Assembly (NCBI GenBank): GCA_937965895.1
Contig: CALCKS010000283.1
Location: forward strand, 1-5,373
Direction of reading: 5' to 3'
Source of the DNA: an uncultured Campylobacter sp.
GTDB lineage: Bacteria; Campylobacterota; Campylobacteria; Campylobacterales; Campylobacteraceae
Length of the DNA stretch: 5,373 bases
Shown: positions 5,316 to 5,373 of the stretch, one piece after another
How positions within the stretch are numbered: position 1 is the first letter of the stretch
Layout of the letters: each line of letters begins with the position of its first letter
The notes under the pieces: generated by a model
The model's input: only the letters and a program-made list of their open reading frames with translations
Database searches by the model: none
What the model was told of the DNA's origin: nothing
Made by a program: the position numbers and the translations under genes

Positions 5316-5373
5316 TATTTCCAATTTACGAAATTAAATTTTTCTACTTCATTTATCAAAATACCTAAAATTC
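5315..5373 (-). CDS. Possible C-terminal tail of a gene beyond the right edge
   Basis: One minus-strand frame is open from the window edge for 18 codons (ILGILINEVEK...VNWK) and ends at TAG, 5315-5317. The mix of residues looks protein-like, and a minus-strand gene upstream of the membrane gene would be plausible, but 18 codons cannot prove it. Confidence 0.3.
   Translation of the reverse strand, partial: ILGILINEVEKFNFVNWK

Overview
The window looks like chromosomal DNA of an epsilonproteobacterium, most likely a Campylobacter of the rectus/showae/curvus/concisus type. The reasons are the AT-rich intergenic DNA crowded with AAATTTGA/TCAAATTT words, extended -10 promoters of the TGnTATAAA kind, and a NifS plus three-domain NifU pair as the Fe-S assembly genes. 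The species is an inference; no rRNA or other marker is present.

Layout. Positions 1-1048 (minus) hold most of a gene for an unrecognised protein with one N-terminal membrane anchor; it runs off the left edge. Positions 1049-1418 are an AT-rich divergent intergenic region with a promoter in each direction and a 17-bp sequence present twice in inverted orientation. Next come nifS (1419-2597, plus, GTG start) and nifU (3010-4002, plus). Between them is an unusually long 412-bp spacer full of palindromes, including a large two-part inverted repeat just upstream of nifU. Positions 4003-4134 separate convergent genes and contain a strong GC-rich hairpin, probably a terminator. Positions 4135-5238 (minus) encode a polytopic membrane protein whose frame is broken by a TGA at codon 27. 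The right edge holds a promoter, a G-rich strand and possibly the last codons of another minus-strand gene.

How the genes work together. NifS is a PLP-dependent cysteine desulfurase that passes sulfur as a persulfide to NifU, which builds Fe-S clusters and hands them to apoproteins. In Campylobacter and Helicobacter this NIF-type pair is the general Fe-S system and does not indicate nitrogen fixation. All catalytic and cluster-ligand residues are present in both proteins. The flanking membrane proteins show no visible functional link to them.

I see no convincing wholly new system. The points most worth a second look are the TGA-interrupted membrane gene, the inverted 17-bp pair upstream of nifS, and the structured spacer that separates nifS from nifU.
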